A stretch of 64,000 nt of DNA from JAJFJD01 sp965228695 (GTDB lineage: Bacteria > Pseudomonadota > Alphaproteobacteria > UBA8366), in the NCBI GenBank assembly GCA_965228695.1, contig CBDDIB010000002.1, positions 2,604,001 to 2,668,000 on the forward strand. Direction: 5' to 3'. The position numbers were made by a program, and so were the translations under genes. A model generated the notes under the pieces. The model was not told where the DNA came from. It did no database searches and was given only the letters and a program-made list of their open reading frames with translations. How positions within the stretch are numbered: position 1 is the stretch's first letter; each line of letters starts with the position of its first letter. Positions 42,656 to 51,964 of this stretch are shown here, one piece after another.

Positions 42656-45600
42656 TCAGGTTCGGGAGGAACCGTTTGCGGCAGCGAGTTCCGTGGAAAC
42701 GATCTCGCGGATTTCGTGCGGCGTGAACGGTTTCTCGATGACCGGCCGACCCGCTTCGCTCAGGAACTGTTCGAAATTACCGCTCAGCGTGTCGCCGGTG
42801 ACGAAGACCGTGCGGGCCGCCAAATCCGGCGCACGGCGGGTGAGTTCCGTGTAAAGCTCGCGGCCGTTCAGGTCGGGCATGCGCAGGTCCGTGAGGATCA
42901 GGTCGAAGTCCTCTTTTTCCACGCGGTCGAGTGCGACCCGTCCCGTTTCCGCAAAGGTCACCTTATGTCCTAGCGGTTCCAGAAACTCGGCGAGCATGAC
43001 GGCGATTTCCGATTCGTCCTCGACGATCAGAATTTTGCCCAATTGCGAGTCTGTCGAAGGCGTTACCGGCTGGTCTTCAACGACAGTCACAGGTTTGTCG
43101 ACCGGCATCTGAATTGAAAAGATCGTGCCGCCGCCCGGTGTGGATTTGACGTCGATCGTCCCGCCGTGGGCGCGGATCAGGCCGAGACTGACGGACAAAC
43201 CCAACCCGGTTCCTTGTTCTTTTTCCCGGGTCGTGAAGAAAGGATCGAAGATTCGGGACAGGATCTCGTCCGGGATGCCGGGGCCGTTGTCCTGGACGTC
43301 GATGGCGACCGATTTTCCGTCACGGGTGATGCGCCCGGTGATGTCGATCGTCCGTGGTGGGGGTTGGGTAACCAGCGCCTGCTGGGCATTTACGAAGAGG
43401 TTGGTAAAGACCTGGATCAATTGGCTGGCGTCGCAGGCGATTTCCGGCAGCGCGTGGTTCAAGTCAATGGTCACCTCGATCGAATCGGCGCGCAATCCGT
43501 AGCCGACGATCTCCATTGCGGCCTCGACGATGCGGTCGATACGTTCGGGCCGGCGGCTTGGTTCCTTCTGCCGCGCCATCGACAGGAATGTCTGGACGAT
43601 CTTCGAACACCGCTCCGATGCCGCCCGCAGTTTCGAGACTGCGTCCGCGTGCGGCGTATCCGCGAAGGCTTCCTCCAGCATCATTGCCCGGCCTATCACA
43701 ACGGTCAGCGGGTTGTTCAACTCATGCGCCACGCCGGCCAGCAAGGACCCAAGCGCGGTCATCTTTTCGCTTTGATGCAATGCGCTGCGCTGCCGCTCCA
43801 ACTCCTCTTCGGTCTCAAGCCGTTCGGTAAGATCGAACGTGGTCGAGACCGTGAAGTCTTCACCCTGATACGAGACGCGTTTGGCGGAAATGGAGCCCCA
43901 GAAGGACGAGCCGTCGCGGCGGCGCAATTGCGCGCGAACGTCGTCGAATTGGCCATGCCGGCGAAGACGGTCGATACACTCACGGTAGTCCGACTCGTCG
44001 ACGAAGAAGGTGCTGGCGAAGGTGTCGCTTTCACCGTCGCCATGCCCGAAGAGCGCCGCGGAGGCAGGGCTGCGATACACCACCTTGCCGGTCTCGGTTA
44101 GGGTCATCTGAACGGCGACGGGACAGGAGTCAAGGACCTGCCGGTTGAAGGCCTCGCTCTCCTGCAGGGCCTTTTCCATGTTCTTGCGGTCGGTGATGTC
44201 GATCCGCGTGACGACGATGCCGCCGTGCCGCGTGCTGCGGTTCGAGCCGATGCACCAGCGACCGTCGGAAATCTCGTATTCGTGGTTCGCCCGTAAGGCG
44301 CGCCGGTCCTCGATGCTCTGGTCGAGCCACTCGTCGATCCGGCCGATGGCGTCGGCATACTGGCCGCGTTCCGCGCCGGTTCGGATGAAGTCGAGCCATT
44401 TGACGCCCGGCTCGAGGATATCGACGCAGAGTTCATTGAAATCGCGATAGGTCTGGTTGCACATCACCAGCCGGTCGTCCTCGTCCCACAAGGCGAAGCC
44501 TTCCGACAGGGATTCGATCGCATCCTCGAGAAGTTCATGCGCTTCGCGGAGTTCCGCTTCGCGCTCCTTTAACTCGGTGATTTCGTTGAGCGTGACGACC
44601 GCGCCACCCTGGCGCGTTTTCCGGTTTGAGCCGATGAACCATCGCCCGTCCGACCGACCGTATTCCAGTGGTGATTGCGCGGTGCGGCGCGCCTTGATCC
44701 AGTTCCGGACCCAATCGTCGATATCGTGGCCTTCGGCGGATGGATACAGGCCGCGTTCCGCTTCCGTGCGGATCAATTCCGTCCATTCCACCCCGGGGGC
44801 CAGGATATCGGACGCGATTTGGTGATAGTCGCGGTATTGTTCGTTGCATATGACGAGCCGGTCATCCGCATCGTAAAGCGCAAAACCCTCCGACAGTGAA
44901 TCGACCGCATCGCGAAGCAATTGGTCCAACTGGTGGCGCTCTTCCTCCGCCGCCACCTGCGCGGTCGTATCGGTGATGACGGCGACGAAAACCGACCGTT
45001 CGTCCGAGACCGCCTGACCGACGACGATGGAGACCGGGAACAGTGTGCCATTGGCGCGCTTCGCTTCCACGTCCATCCGCCGATTGGCGCGAAGTTTTCC
45101 GCCATGGTCCCGAATGCGCGCCATGCTTCTCCGATGAGCGGCATGATGCCGCTCCGGAATGATCGTCTCTTCCAGTTGGCGGCCGAGTACTTCGTCCTGC
45201 TGATACCGGAACATTCGCTCGGCGGCCGTGTTGAATTCGACGATGCGGCCCCCGTCGTCGACCGCGACAATCGCGAACGGGGCGGTATCGACGATCGTAG
45301 TGTGAAGGGACTTCATGCCGCCGAACTCGGCGAGCCGATCCATCTCGACCGTGATTTCGATCATACATCCGACCAGATCGTCGCCGGACCCATCGGGACG
45401 GGGACGACGGAGAATGCGGTCTCGGAACCAACGATAGTCGTCGTCCCAAACCTTGAACCGGTATTTCAGTGTCGATCGTTTGTCCGGGCCCAGGCTCGCA
45501 ACCCGGTTCGAGTATTTGGCGAGGTCGTCGGGATGAATGTTGCGCCGCCAGAACCGAGGTGTCGCCGTCACCTCCGCCGGGGTCTTGCCGGTAAGTGACT

Positions 45601-45742
45601 CGATGTTTGCGCTGACGTAGCGGATATCGGTGCTGCTGCCCCAGTCCGCGACATAGTAGACGACCGGCGATTGCTCGACCGCCTCCTCGAGCAGTTCCTG
45701 CCGGAGGCGGCGGAGATCATCGGTATCGGACGGTTGTTCCAT
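42656..45742 (-). CDS. Cytoplasmic multi-PAS hybrid sensor histidine kinase
   Basis: 1028 residues from the ATG giving MEQPSDTDD; a TTG four codons upstream is a weaker alternative. There are no membrane helices. Five PAS-like domains span roughly 20-138, 145-268, 270-394, 398-522 and 530-648. The third and fourth are near-duplicates (both contain SLSEGFAL, DDRLV and SDGRW with IGSNR). The HisKA H-box is H674 (VAHELNNPL), the HATPase shows NLFVNAQQAL, DNGPGIPDE and GTGLGLSVS, and a C-terminal receiver domain has D952 (LTDLRMPD). It senses an internal signal and autophosphorylates, then passes phosphate within itself or onward. No partner regulator is adjacent. Confidence 0.88.
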   Translation of the reverse strand: MEQPSDTDDLRRLRQELLEEAVEQSPVVYYVADWGSSTDIRYVSANIESLTGKTPAEVTATPRFWRRNIHPDDLAKYSNRVASLGPDKRSTLKYRFKVWDDDYRWFRDRILRRPRPDGSGDDLVGCMIEITVEMDRLAEFGGMKSLHTTIVDTAPFAIVAVDDGGRIVEFNTAAERMFRYQQDEVLGRQLEETIIPERHHAAHRRSMARIRDHGGKLRANRRMDVEAKRANGTLFPVSIVVGQAVSDERSVFVAVITDTTAQVAAEEERHQLDQLLRDAVDSLSEGFALYDADDRLVICNEQYRDYHQIASDILAPGVEWTELIRTEAERGLYPSAEGHDIDDWVRNWIKARRTAQSPLEYGRSDGRWFIGSNRKTRQGGAVVTLNEITELKEREAELREAHELLEDAIESLSEGFALWDEDDRLVMCNQTYRDFNELCVDILEPGVKWLDFIRTGAERGQYADAIGRIDEWLDQSIEDRRALRANHEYEISDGRWCIGSNRSTRHGGIVVTRIDITDRKNMEKALQESEAFNRQVLDSCPVAVQMTLTETGKVVYRSPASAALFGHGDGESDTFASTFFVDESDYRECIDRLRRHGQFDDVRAQLRRRDGSSFWGSISAKRVSYQGEDFTVSTTFDLTERLETEEELERQRSALHQSEKMTALGSLLAGVAHELNNPLTVVIGRAMMLEEAFADTPHADAVSKLRAASERCSKIVQTFLSMARQKEPSRRPERIDRIVEAAMEIVGYGLRADSIEVTIDLNHALPEIACDASQLIQVFTNLFVNAQQALVTQPPPRTIDITGRITRDGKSVAIDVQDNGPGIPDEILSRIFDPFFTTREKEQGTGLGLSVSLGLIRAHGGTIDVKSTPGGGTIFSIQMPVDKPVTVVEDQPVTPSTDSQLGKILIVEDESEIAVMLAEFLEPLGHKVTFAETGRVALDRVEKEDFDLILTDLRMPDLNGRELYTELTRRAPDLAARTVFVTGDTLSGNFEQFLSEAGRPVIEKPFTPHEIREIVSTELAAANGSSRT

Positions 45743-45861
45743 GTCGCGACTCAAGGATCGGAGGTGCCAGGTTTGCTTTGGAATTCATACCGTTTATGCG
45801 GGAACCTTAACATGATTCCCGCAACCGGAATTGTACTTTGCCGTCACCCTGGCCCGGACGG

Positions 45862-47271
45862 TCAAATCACTTTTCCCCGGTTCATAATGTCGTCGGGGTC
45901 GAACACGTCCTTCACCGCGCGCATGAGGGAAACCTCCACCTCCGACTTGTACCGGTACAGCTCGCCCTTCTTCAGGACACCGACGCCATGTTCGGCGCTG
46001 AAACTGCCGTCGAGATCGACCGCAATATCGTGAATGATCTCTTCGATATGCTCGGTCCGGGCGATGAAGGCCTCGCGGTCCTCGCCGACGGGCTGCGACA
46101 GGTTGAAATGGATATTGCCGTCGCCCATGTGCCCGAACGGCACCACGTGAACGCCGGCGATCTCGCGTTTTGCCGCCGCCGTCGCACGCTCCAGGAAAAC
46201 CGGGACCGACGAAACGGGGACCGACACGTCATGCTTGATGCAGCCGCCGTGGTGTTTTTGCGATTCGGGGATTGTTTCGCGCAATCGCCAGAGCAAGTCG
46301 GCTTGCTGTCCGCTGGCGGCGATGACCGCGTTCAGAACGGCGCCGGATTCGAAGGCCTCGCCGAGGGCGTCCTCGATCGTCGATTGCAGCTGACCGTCCT
46401 TCCGTCCCGATATCATTTCGGCGAGCGCGTAATGTTCGTACCGCTCGTCGAAGGGATCGCTCGTGTCGGGGATGTTCGCGAACACCATTTCGAGGCAATC
46501 CCGGTGCATATACTCGAAACTCACCACGCCGTCGCTGGAGGCGGTGCGCAGTTGGGACAGCGTTTCCGTCGCCGCTTGCGGATCCCGGACCGCGATCATC
46601 ACGGTGCAGGTCTCCTGCGGCTTCGGGAAGAGCTTACACACCGCCGCAGTGACGACCCCGAGGGTTCCTTCGGCGCCCAGGAACAGATGCTTCAGGTCGT
46701 ATCCGGTGTTGTCCTTGCGCAGACGCCGCAGGCCATTCCAGATTTCGCCGGACGGCAGCACGACTTCCAGCCCCAGCACCAGGTCCCGCGTATTGCCGTA
46801 GCGCACGACGGCCGTGCCGCCGGCATTGGTCGACAGGTTGCCGCCGATCTGGCAGGTCCCTTCGGCGGCGAGGCTCAGCGGAAAGAGCCGGTCCGCATCG
46901 TCGGTCGCCTGTTGGATGTTCGCCAGGATGCATCCCGCCTCGACGGTGATCGTGTAGTTGAGCGGATCGATGTCGCGGATCTTATTCATACGGCCGAGCG
47001 ACAAGACGACCTCGTCGCCCGCTTGTCCGGGCGTCGCGCCGCCGCAATAGCCGGTGTTGCCGCCCTGCGGGACGATGCCGATGCCATGGTCGGCGCAAGT
47101 CTTGACGATCGCCGCCACCTGCTCGGTCGTGGCGGGACGCAGCACCAGCGGCGACACGCCGTGATACAGGTCGCGCTCGTCATTCAGGAACGGTTCGATA
47201 TCCCCCGGGTCTTCGAGCCAGCCGCTGGGGCCGGCCGCGGCCTTCAAGGCGTCGATAACGGTCTTTTCCAT
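45862..47271 (-). CDS. FAD-binding oxidoreductase, D-2-hydroxyglutarate/D-lactate dehydrogenase family
   Basis: 469 residues. PQGGNTGYCGGATPG is the FAD pyrophosphate loop and GTCQIGGNLSTNAGGTAVVR the PCMH-type FAD domain core. PFGHMGDGNIHFN and FSAEHGVGVLKK carry the histidines and metal site of the D-2-hydroxyacid dehydrogenase branch. It is 8 bp downstream of a transhydrogenase-like gene of the same operon. Human D2HGDH re-oxidises the D-2-hydroxyglutarate made by HOT, so the pairing favours the D-2-hydroxyglutarate assignment over D-lactate, although that is inference from context. Confidence 0.85.
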   Translation of the reverse strand: MEKTVIDALKAAAGPSGWLEDPGDIEPFLNDERDLYHGVSPLVLRPATTEQVAAIVKTCADHGIGIVPQGGNTGYCGGATPGQAGDEVVLSLGRMNKIRDIDPLNYTITVEAGCILANIQQATDDADRLFPLSLAAEGTCQIGGNLSTNAGGTAVVRYGNTRDLVLGLEVVLPSGEIWNGLRRLRKDNTGYDLKHLFLGAEGTLGVVTAAVCKLFPKPQETCTVMIAVRDPQAATETLSQLRTASSDGVVSFEYMHRDCLEMVFANIPDTSDPFDERYEHYALAEMISGRKDGQLQSTIEDALGEAFESGAVLNAVIAASGQQADLLWRLRETIPESQKHHGGCIKHDVSVPVSSVPVFLERATAAAKREIAGVHVVPFGHMGDGNIHFNLSQPVGEDREAFIARTEHIEEIIHDIAVDLDGSFSAEHGVGVLKKGELYRYKSEVEVSLMRAVKDVFDPDDIMNRGKVI

Positions 47272-47279
47272 CGCGCGGC

Positions 47280-48587
47280 CTACCAGTAGCTCATGGACTC
47301 GCGGAACAACGAGTCCAGTTCGCTTTCGCCGACCGGCTTGGGGCTATTGACCAGCAGCCGCTGCTGCGGATGGGCCTTGGAGACGAGTTTCGGTACGTCC
47401 TCCTCGCTGTATCCCACGCCGCGCAGGCCGTTCGGAATACCGGTCTGCCGCATCATGTCGATCACCCGGTCGGCCAGCAGGTCCCCGGCGTCGTCCAGAG
47501 ATACGCCGGCCGTGTCGGCTCCCATCGCATCGGCGGCCTGCAGGTGGCGTTCGGGGCAGGCGGGGCCGGTAAACCGGAACACCGCCGGGGCATTCACGAT
47601 CACCGACAGGCCGTGCGGCACCATCGGGTGGTTCGACGGCCAACCGTCCGGCGTGTAGTCGCGGACGAGCCCCGCGACGGCGTAGGACATCGCGTGCGGC
47701 AGGTGGCATCCGGCGTTGCCGAAGCCGATCCCCGCCAACATGCCGGCGAACATGAGCGGCTCGCAGCGGGCCACGTCGGCCGGTGCGGCCACGCCTTCGA
47801 TCAGGTTTTCGCCGATCAAGCGGATCGCTTCCAGGCACGCCAGGTCGCTATACGGATTGGCACCCTGATACAGCGGCCGTTCGGTGGCGTTGGCCGGCGC
47901 CTCGCGCTGCGTGAAGGGCCGGGCGGTCAGGGATTCGACCGCATGACTGAACACATCGAACCCATTCGCCGCGACCACGGTTGGCGGCAATGTCGTCATT
48001 GTCGACGGGTCGAGCACGCCGAGCGAGGGCCGCAGGTTTCGATGGGCGATGCCGGTCTTCGCTTCCATTTCCAGCAGATCGAAGATCGCGATGCCGGTGC
48101 ATTCGCTGGCCGTGCCGAAGGTGGTCGGGCAGGCGATGTGCGGCTTGAGAGGGCCGGGAATCGGCCGGGCCTCCCCGATCGGCGCGTTGACGTAGGCGAG
48201 GAAGTCCGCCGGATGGCTGGAATACAGATTGGCGGCCTTGGCGGTGTCGATGGTCGACCCGCCGCCGACCGAAATAAAGCCGTCGAAACCACCGTCCTGC
48301 GCGAATTCCGCCGCGGCTTTGAAGGAGCGGTCGGTCGGTTCGACCTCGACGTCGCTATACACGGTGACCTCTATTCCCGCCGACGTCAGGGCTTTCTGCG
48401 CGGTCTGAACAGGGTCGAGTCCCGCAACCGTGGCATCGCACAATAGGCCGACCCGCGTCATCCCGAGGCCGCGCGCGTCGTCACCGATCTCCGCAAGCGA
48501 TCCGACTCCGAATTTTATGCGGGGCGGGTCGACGGTAAATGCCGTATCGCCACCCGGCACCGGCTTGAAATAGTCGGATAAAGCCAT
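47280..48587 (-). CDS. Iron-containing alcohol dehydrogenase, hydroxyacid-oxoacid transhydrogenase (HOT/ADHFE1)-like
   Basis: 435 residues. GGGSTIDTAKAANL is the NAD-binding loop of group III alcohol dehydrogenases, PTTFGTASECTGIAIFD is the HOT-like metal/substrate loop, and the histidines in FDVFSHAVESLTARPF and VPHGLSVIVNAPAVF are metal ligands. In ADHFE1 the reaction is 4-hydroxybutyrate plus 2-oxoglutarate giving succinate semialdehyde plus D-2-hydroxyglutarate. A D-2-hydroxyglutarate-dehydrogenase-like gene follows in the operon, closing the cycle. A perfect 16-bp palindrome lies about 60 bp upstream of the start. Confidence 0.85.
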   Translation of the reverse strand: MALSDYFKPVPGGDTAFTVDPPRIKFGVGSLAEIGDDARGLGMTRVGLLCDATVAGLDPVQTAQKALTSAGIEVTVYSDVEVEPTDRSFKAAAEFAQDGGFDGFISVGGGSTIDTAKAANLYSSHPADFLAYVNAPIGEARPIPGPLKPHIACPTTFGTASECTGIAIFDLLEMEAKTGIAHRNLRPSLGVLDPSTMTTLPPTVVAANGFDVFSHAVESLTARPFTQREAPANATERPLYQGANPYSDLACLEAIRLIGENLIEGVAAPADVARCEPLMFAGMLAGIGFGNAGCHLPHAMSYAVAGLVRDYTPDGWPSNHPMVPHGLSVIVNAPAVFRFTGPACPERHLQAADAMGADTAGVSLDDAGDLLADRVIDMMRQTGIPNGLRGVGYSEEDVPKLVSKAHPQQRLLVNSPKPVGESELDSLFRESMSYW

Positions 48588-48643
48588 ATCTACAGCTCCC
48601 TAACCTCGTATCGCCCGCGATTTTAACGGGATTTGGCGTAACT

Positions 48644-48659
48644 GCATCAGAATTGATGC
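48644..48659. promoter_or_regulatory. Candidate operator palindrome upstream of the transhydrogenase operon
   Basis: GCATCA-GAAT-TGATGC is a perfect 6+6 palindrome, 57 bp upstream of the transhydrogenase-like start and in the spacer shared with the divergent HtrA-like gene. The cognate regulator is unknown and no regulator gene is adjacent. Confidence 0.4.
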
Positions 48660-48831
48660 TTTCAGAGAGGTGACTTTCGCCGGTCCTACGGTAGCGGTAG
48701 TATTGTCGTTACGATCGTGGATCGCGCCGTTTTTCGTCTTCGACCGGAATGGCAGGACGCATTTTCGGCGCTGTCAGGGCGATGCCGCTTCCAAGCGTAT
48801 TCGCAGCCCCAAATTATCGGACCAAATTTCT

Positions 48832-49812
48832 ATGTCGAGTGAAGAAGAAGACCTGACAATCGATCCGGCATTCCAGCCGAATGCCGACGACGTCTCCTAC
48901 GATCTTCAGCGGGCGCTTTCGTCCGTCGTCGCGCTGCGGTCTCAAATTTCCGAGGATGCGCTGACCGCGTCCATGCTCGGGACCGAGCGCGCGGGGCACG
49001 GCGTCGTCATCAGCGAGAAGGGCCATGTTCTGACGGTCGGCTATTTGGTGACCGAGGCCGAATCGATCTGGCTTGTCGATATCAACGGCCTGGCGGTGCC
49101 GGGGCACGCCCTAGGGTACGATCAGGAAACGGGGCTTGGCCTGGTCCAGGCACTGGGTCAGCTGAACGTTCCGCCGTTGCCGATCGGTAGTTCGAGCGAT
49201 CTTGCCGTGGGTGACCCGGTGATCCTGGCCGGGCATGGCGGCACACAGAACGCGACCAAGGCGAAAGTCGTTTCGAAGCGGGAATTCGCCGGATACTGGG
49301 AATATGTCCTTGATGAAGGTATTTTCACGTCGCCGCCGCACCCGTCGTGGGGCGGGGCTGCGCTGATCAATGCGGATGGCGAACTCTGCGGGATCGGTTC
49401 GCTTTTTGTGCAGCAGTCGCTGCCGGGAAGCGAACGGCATGACGGCAACCTGATCATCCCGATCGACCTGTTGAAGCCGATCCTCGACGAATTGCTGCAG
49501 TTCGGCCGCCGGCAGAAAGCGCCGCGCCCTTGGCTCGGCATGATCACGACCGAAGTGAACGACGCCCTGGTCGTGGCGGGTCTCGTGGACGGCGGCCCGG
49601 CGGATGAATCGGGTGTCTCGGTCGGCGATATCGTGCTCGGCGTCAATGGCGAGCCGGTCACCGATCTCGCCAACATGTTCCGCCGGATTTGGTCGCTCGG
49701 CTCGGCGGGGACGCAGGTTCCGCTGAATCTGCAGCGGGGCGCGGATCAAATGGACATCGTGGTCGATTCGGTGAGCCGGTATGACATGCTGAAGGCGCCG
49801 AACCTGCATTGA
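48832..49812 (+). CDS. HtrA-like trypsin-fold/PDZ protein lacking the catalytic triad
   Basis: 326 residues with no signal peptide, so probably cytoplasmic. The trypsin-like core aligns with DegP-type proteases, but all three catalytic positions are changed: VLTVGYLV has Y71 where TNNHVV has His, YDQETGLGLVQA has G101 where the family has Asp, and PSWGGAALIN has G174 where NSGGALVN has Ser. The PDZ domain (about 225-315) is intact with GLVDGGPADESGVSVGDIVLGVNG. It is therefore likely a peptide-binding pseudoprotease. The start at MSSEEEDLTID is chosen over an upstream in-frame reading that overlaps the promoter spacer. The gene is divergent from the transhydrogenase operon. Confidence 0.82.
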   Translation: MSSEEEDLTIDPAFQPNADDVSYDLQRALSSVVALRSQISEDALTASMLGTERAGHGVVISEKGHVLTVGYLVTEAESIWLVDINGLAVPGHALGYDQETGLGLVQALGQLNVPPLPIGSSSDLAVGDPVILAGHGGTQNATKAKVVSKREFAGYWEYVLDEGIFTSPPHPSWGGAALINADGELCGIGSLFVQQSLPGSERHDGNLIIPIDLLKPILDELLQFGRRQKAPRPWLGMITTEVNDALVVAGLVDGGPADESGVSVGDIVLGVNGEPVTDLANMFRRIWSLGSAGTQVPLNLQRGADQMDIVVDSVSRYDMLKAPNLH

Positions 49813-49940
49813 TCGGGAATTCAGGCCGTGAATTTGTCCGGACAAACCGTTGACACCGGCCTGATAGACTCAATAATCGACCGAACGTCGGAACGGTGCC
49901 TGCCGCATCCGATACGGTGAAGTTTTGAGAGGGAAAAGCC

Positions 49941-50960
49941 ATGTCTTCCCAGGACCTTCATGTCATTGACGACCCGGCTGCCTGGAAATCCTCGGATTTC
50001 AAAACGCCGCGAAGTTGGGTCCGGACTCTGACCCCGGCCATGATCGACGATGTCGAATCGGCCATGCGGGGTGTGATGAATGCCGATATCCCGCTTCGCA
50101 GCATCCGGCGGGACCAATTTCCGCTGACCGTGGCGGCCGAACTGGTCGAGGCGGCGCATGACGACCTGAACGAAGGCAGGGGCTTCACCGTTATAGGTGG
50201 CTGGCCGGTCGAGCGTTTCTCGGATGCGGAAAACCGTGTCGCCTATGCCGGTCTCGCGGCGCAGTTGGGCGAGATCGTGGTGCAGAATTACGAAGGCGAT
50301 TTCGTCGTCGATGTGGTCGACAAGGGCATTCCCTATAGTCACAAATCCCGTGGGTATAGCAGCAACAAACTGCTGCCTTTTCATACGGATGGTGCCGACT
50401 ACGCGGGTTTGCTGTGTCTTGAGGTCGCGGCGGAAGGCGGGCTCAGCCTGTTGACCAGCGCGACCGCGGTCTACAATGAGATCGTGCGCACCCGGCCGGA
50501 GTATGTCGAAACGCTGATGCGCGGCTTCTATCATCACCGGCGCGGCCAGCACGATCGGGGCGAGCCGCCGCTGTCGCCGGAACGGATCCCGGTGTTCAGT
50601 TTCCACAACGGTTATCTGCACTGCTGCTACAACCGGAACCCGATCGATTGGGCGCAGAAGGAAGGCATCACGCTTTCGGATCACGAGGTCGAGGCGTTGG
50701 ACTGCTTCGACGAGATTTGCGCACGCCCGGACATGCAACTCTCGATGGGGCTGCAGAAGGGCGACATGCAGTTCCTCAACAACTACCTCGTCCTGCATTC
50801 CAGGACCGAGTACCGCGACGGCCCCGACGCCAAGCGCCATCTCGTGCGGCTTTGGCTAGACGATTCAACGGGCCGGCGCAATGGGTTGAGCCTGTTGGAT
50901 CTTTACGTGCCCGCTGCATCGCGCTTCACCGCCGCGTCGGGAACAGCGTCCAACGCCTGA
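49941..50960 (+). CDS. TauD/TfdA-family Fe(II)/2-oxoglutarate-dependent dioxygenase
   Basis: 339 residues. H148 and D150 in FHTDGADYAG and H286 in NYLVLHSRTEYRDG form the 2-His-1-carboxylate iron site, and R303 in HLVRLWLDD binds 2-oxoglutarate. Family members hydroxylate a substrate carboxylate, sulfonate or amine. The start follows GAGAGGGAAAAGCC. An ornithine-cyclodeaminase-like gene begins 56 bp downstream. The substrate is not evident from sequence. Confidence 0.87.
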   Translation: MSSQDLHVIDDPAAWKSSDFKTPRSWVRTLTPAMIDDVESAMRGVMNADIPLRSIRRDQFPLTVAAELVEAAHDDLNEGRGFTVIGGWPVERFSDAENRVAYAGLAAQLGEIVVQNYEGDFVVDVVDKGIPYSHKSRGYSSNKLLPFHTDGADYAGLLCLEVAAEGGLSLLTSATAVYNEIVRTRPEYVETLMRGFYHHRRGQHDRGEPPLSPERIPVFSFHNGYLHCCYNRNPIDWAQKEGITLSDHEVEALDCFDEICARPDMQLSMGLQKGDMQFLNNYLVLHSRTEYRDGPDAKRHLVRLWLDDSTGRRNGLSLLDLYVPAASRFTAASGTASNA

Positions 50961-51016
50961 GCCTGCGCGATTTGCGTTGACGGTTGGGCCGTCCAGCGCC
51001 CTATGATGGCGGCATC

Positions 51017-51964
51017 ATGATTCAAGTAGATGAAGCGCGTACCCGCGCCTTGTTGCCCTGGCGGCCGCTCGTCGAGGCGATCCGTGAAATTTTCCGCGCC
51101 GACTGCGAGATGCCGGCCAAACATCAGCATTTCATCGAGGTGCCGGGCGAGCGTGACGGTAAGCTGATGCTGATGCCCGCCTGGTCGACGGGCGGGAACA
51201 TCGCGGTGAAGATCGTGGATGTCTTTCCCGGCAACGCGGAGCGCGGCATTCCGGCGGTCAACGGCGCGGTTCTGTTGCTGGACGGCACGAACGGACGGGT
51301 CCTGGCCTTGATCGACGGCGGGGAAGTCACCGCCCGGCGCACGTCGGCGACATCGGCGTTGGCCGCGGACTACCTGGCGCGGCCGGATAGCAGCCATCTC
51401 GTCGTGCTCGGGACGGGCCGGATCGCAGCGGATAATCTGGTGGACGCCCATGCGTCGGTACGGCCCATCCGCCGCGTTACCTTCTGGGGCCGCAACCCCG
51501 AAAAGGCGGAAGCCGCCGCGGCCAAGGCGCGTGAGAATGGGTACGATGCCGCCGCGACGACGGATCTCGCCACCGCGGTCGGTGAAGCGGACATCGTGTC
51601 GACCGCCACGATCGCACAGGAACCGGTCCTGCACGGCGATTGGCTGCAGCCGGGGACGCATGTCGACTTGCTCGGAAACTACTCCAGCGAGAGCCGGGAG
51701 GCCGACGATACGGTGATCGCTCGCGGCACGGTGTTTATCGATACGCCGGCCGCGCTGAAATCGACCGGCGATTTGGTGCTGCCGCTCGCCGCCGGTGTGC
51801 TGCAGGAAGACGATATCGCTGCCGACCTGTCCGCGCTGACGCGGGGCGCGCATCCCGGCCGCCGCGACGATGCGGAAATCACGGTCTTCAAGTCGGTGGG
51901 GGCGGCGGTCGAGGACCTTGCCGCGGCTCAGTTGGTTTACGCCCAGAGTCAGGCCGAAACCTAG
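51017..51964 (+). CDS. Ornithine cyclodeaminase/mu-crystallin family protein
   Basis: 315 residues. The N-terminal dimerisation half carries MPAWSTGGNIAVKIVDVFPGN with the conserved Lys, GEVTARRTSATSALAADYLA is the hinge signature, and VVLGTGRIAADNL is the NAD(P)-binding loop. Members deaminate ornithine to proline or reduce imines and alpha-keto-imine compounds. The start at MIQVDEARTR is chosen rather than an upstream in-frame extension. The gene lies after the TauD gene and its stop overlaps the convergent dehydrogenase stop by 4 bp. Confidence 0.87.
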   Translation: MIQVDEARTRALLPWRPLVEAIREIFRADCEMPAKHQHFIEVPGERDGKLMLMPAWSTGGNIAVKIVDVFPGNAERGIPAVNGAVLLLDGTNGRVLALIDGGEVTARRTSATSALAADYLARPDSSHLVVLGTGRIAADNLVDAHASVRPIRRVTFWGRNPEKAEAAAAKARENGYDAAATTDLATAVGEADIVSTATIAQEPVLHGDWLQPGTHVDLLGNYSSESREADDTVIARGTVFIDTPAALKSTGDLVLPLAAGVLQEDDIAADLSALTRGAHPGRRDDAEITVFKSVGAAVEDLAAAQLVYAQSQAET

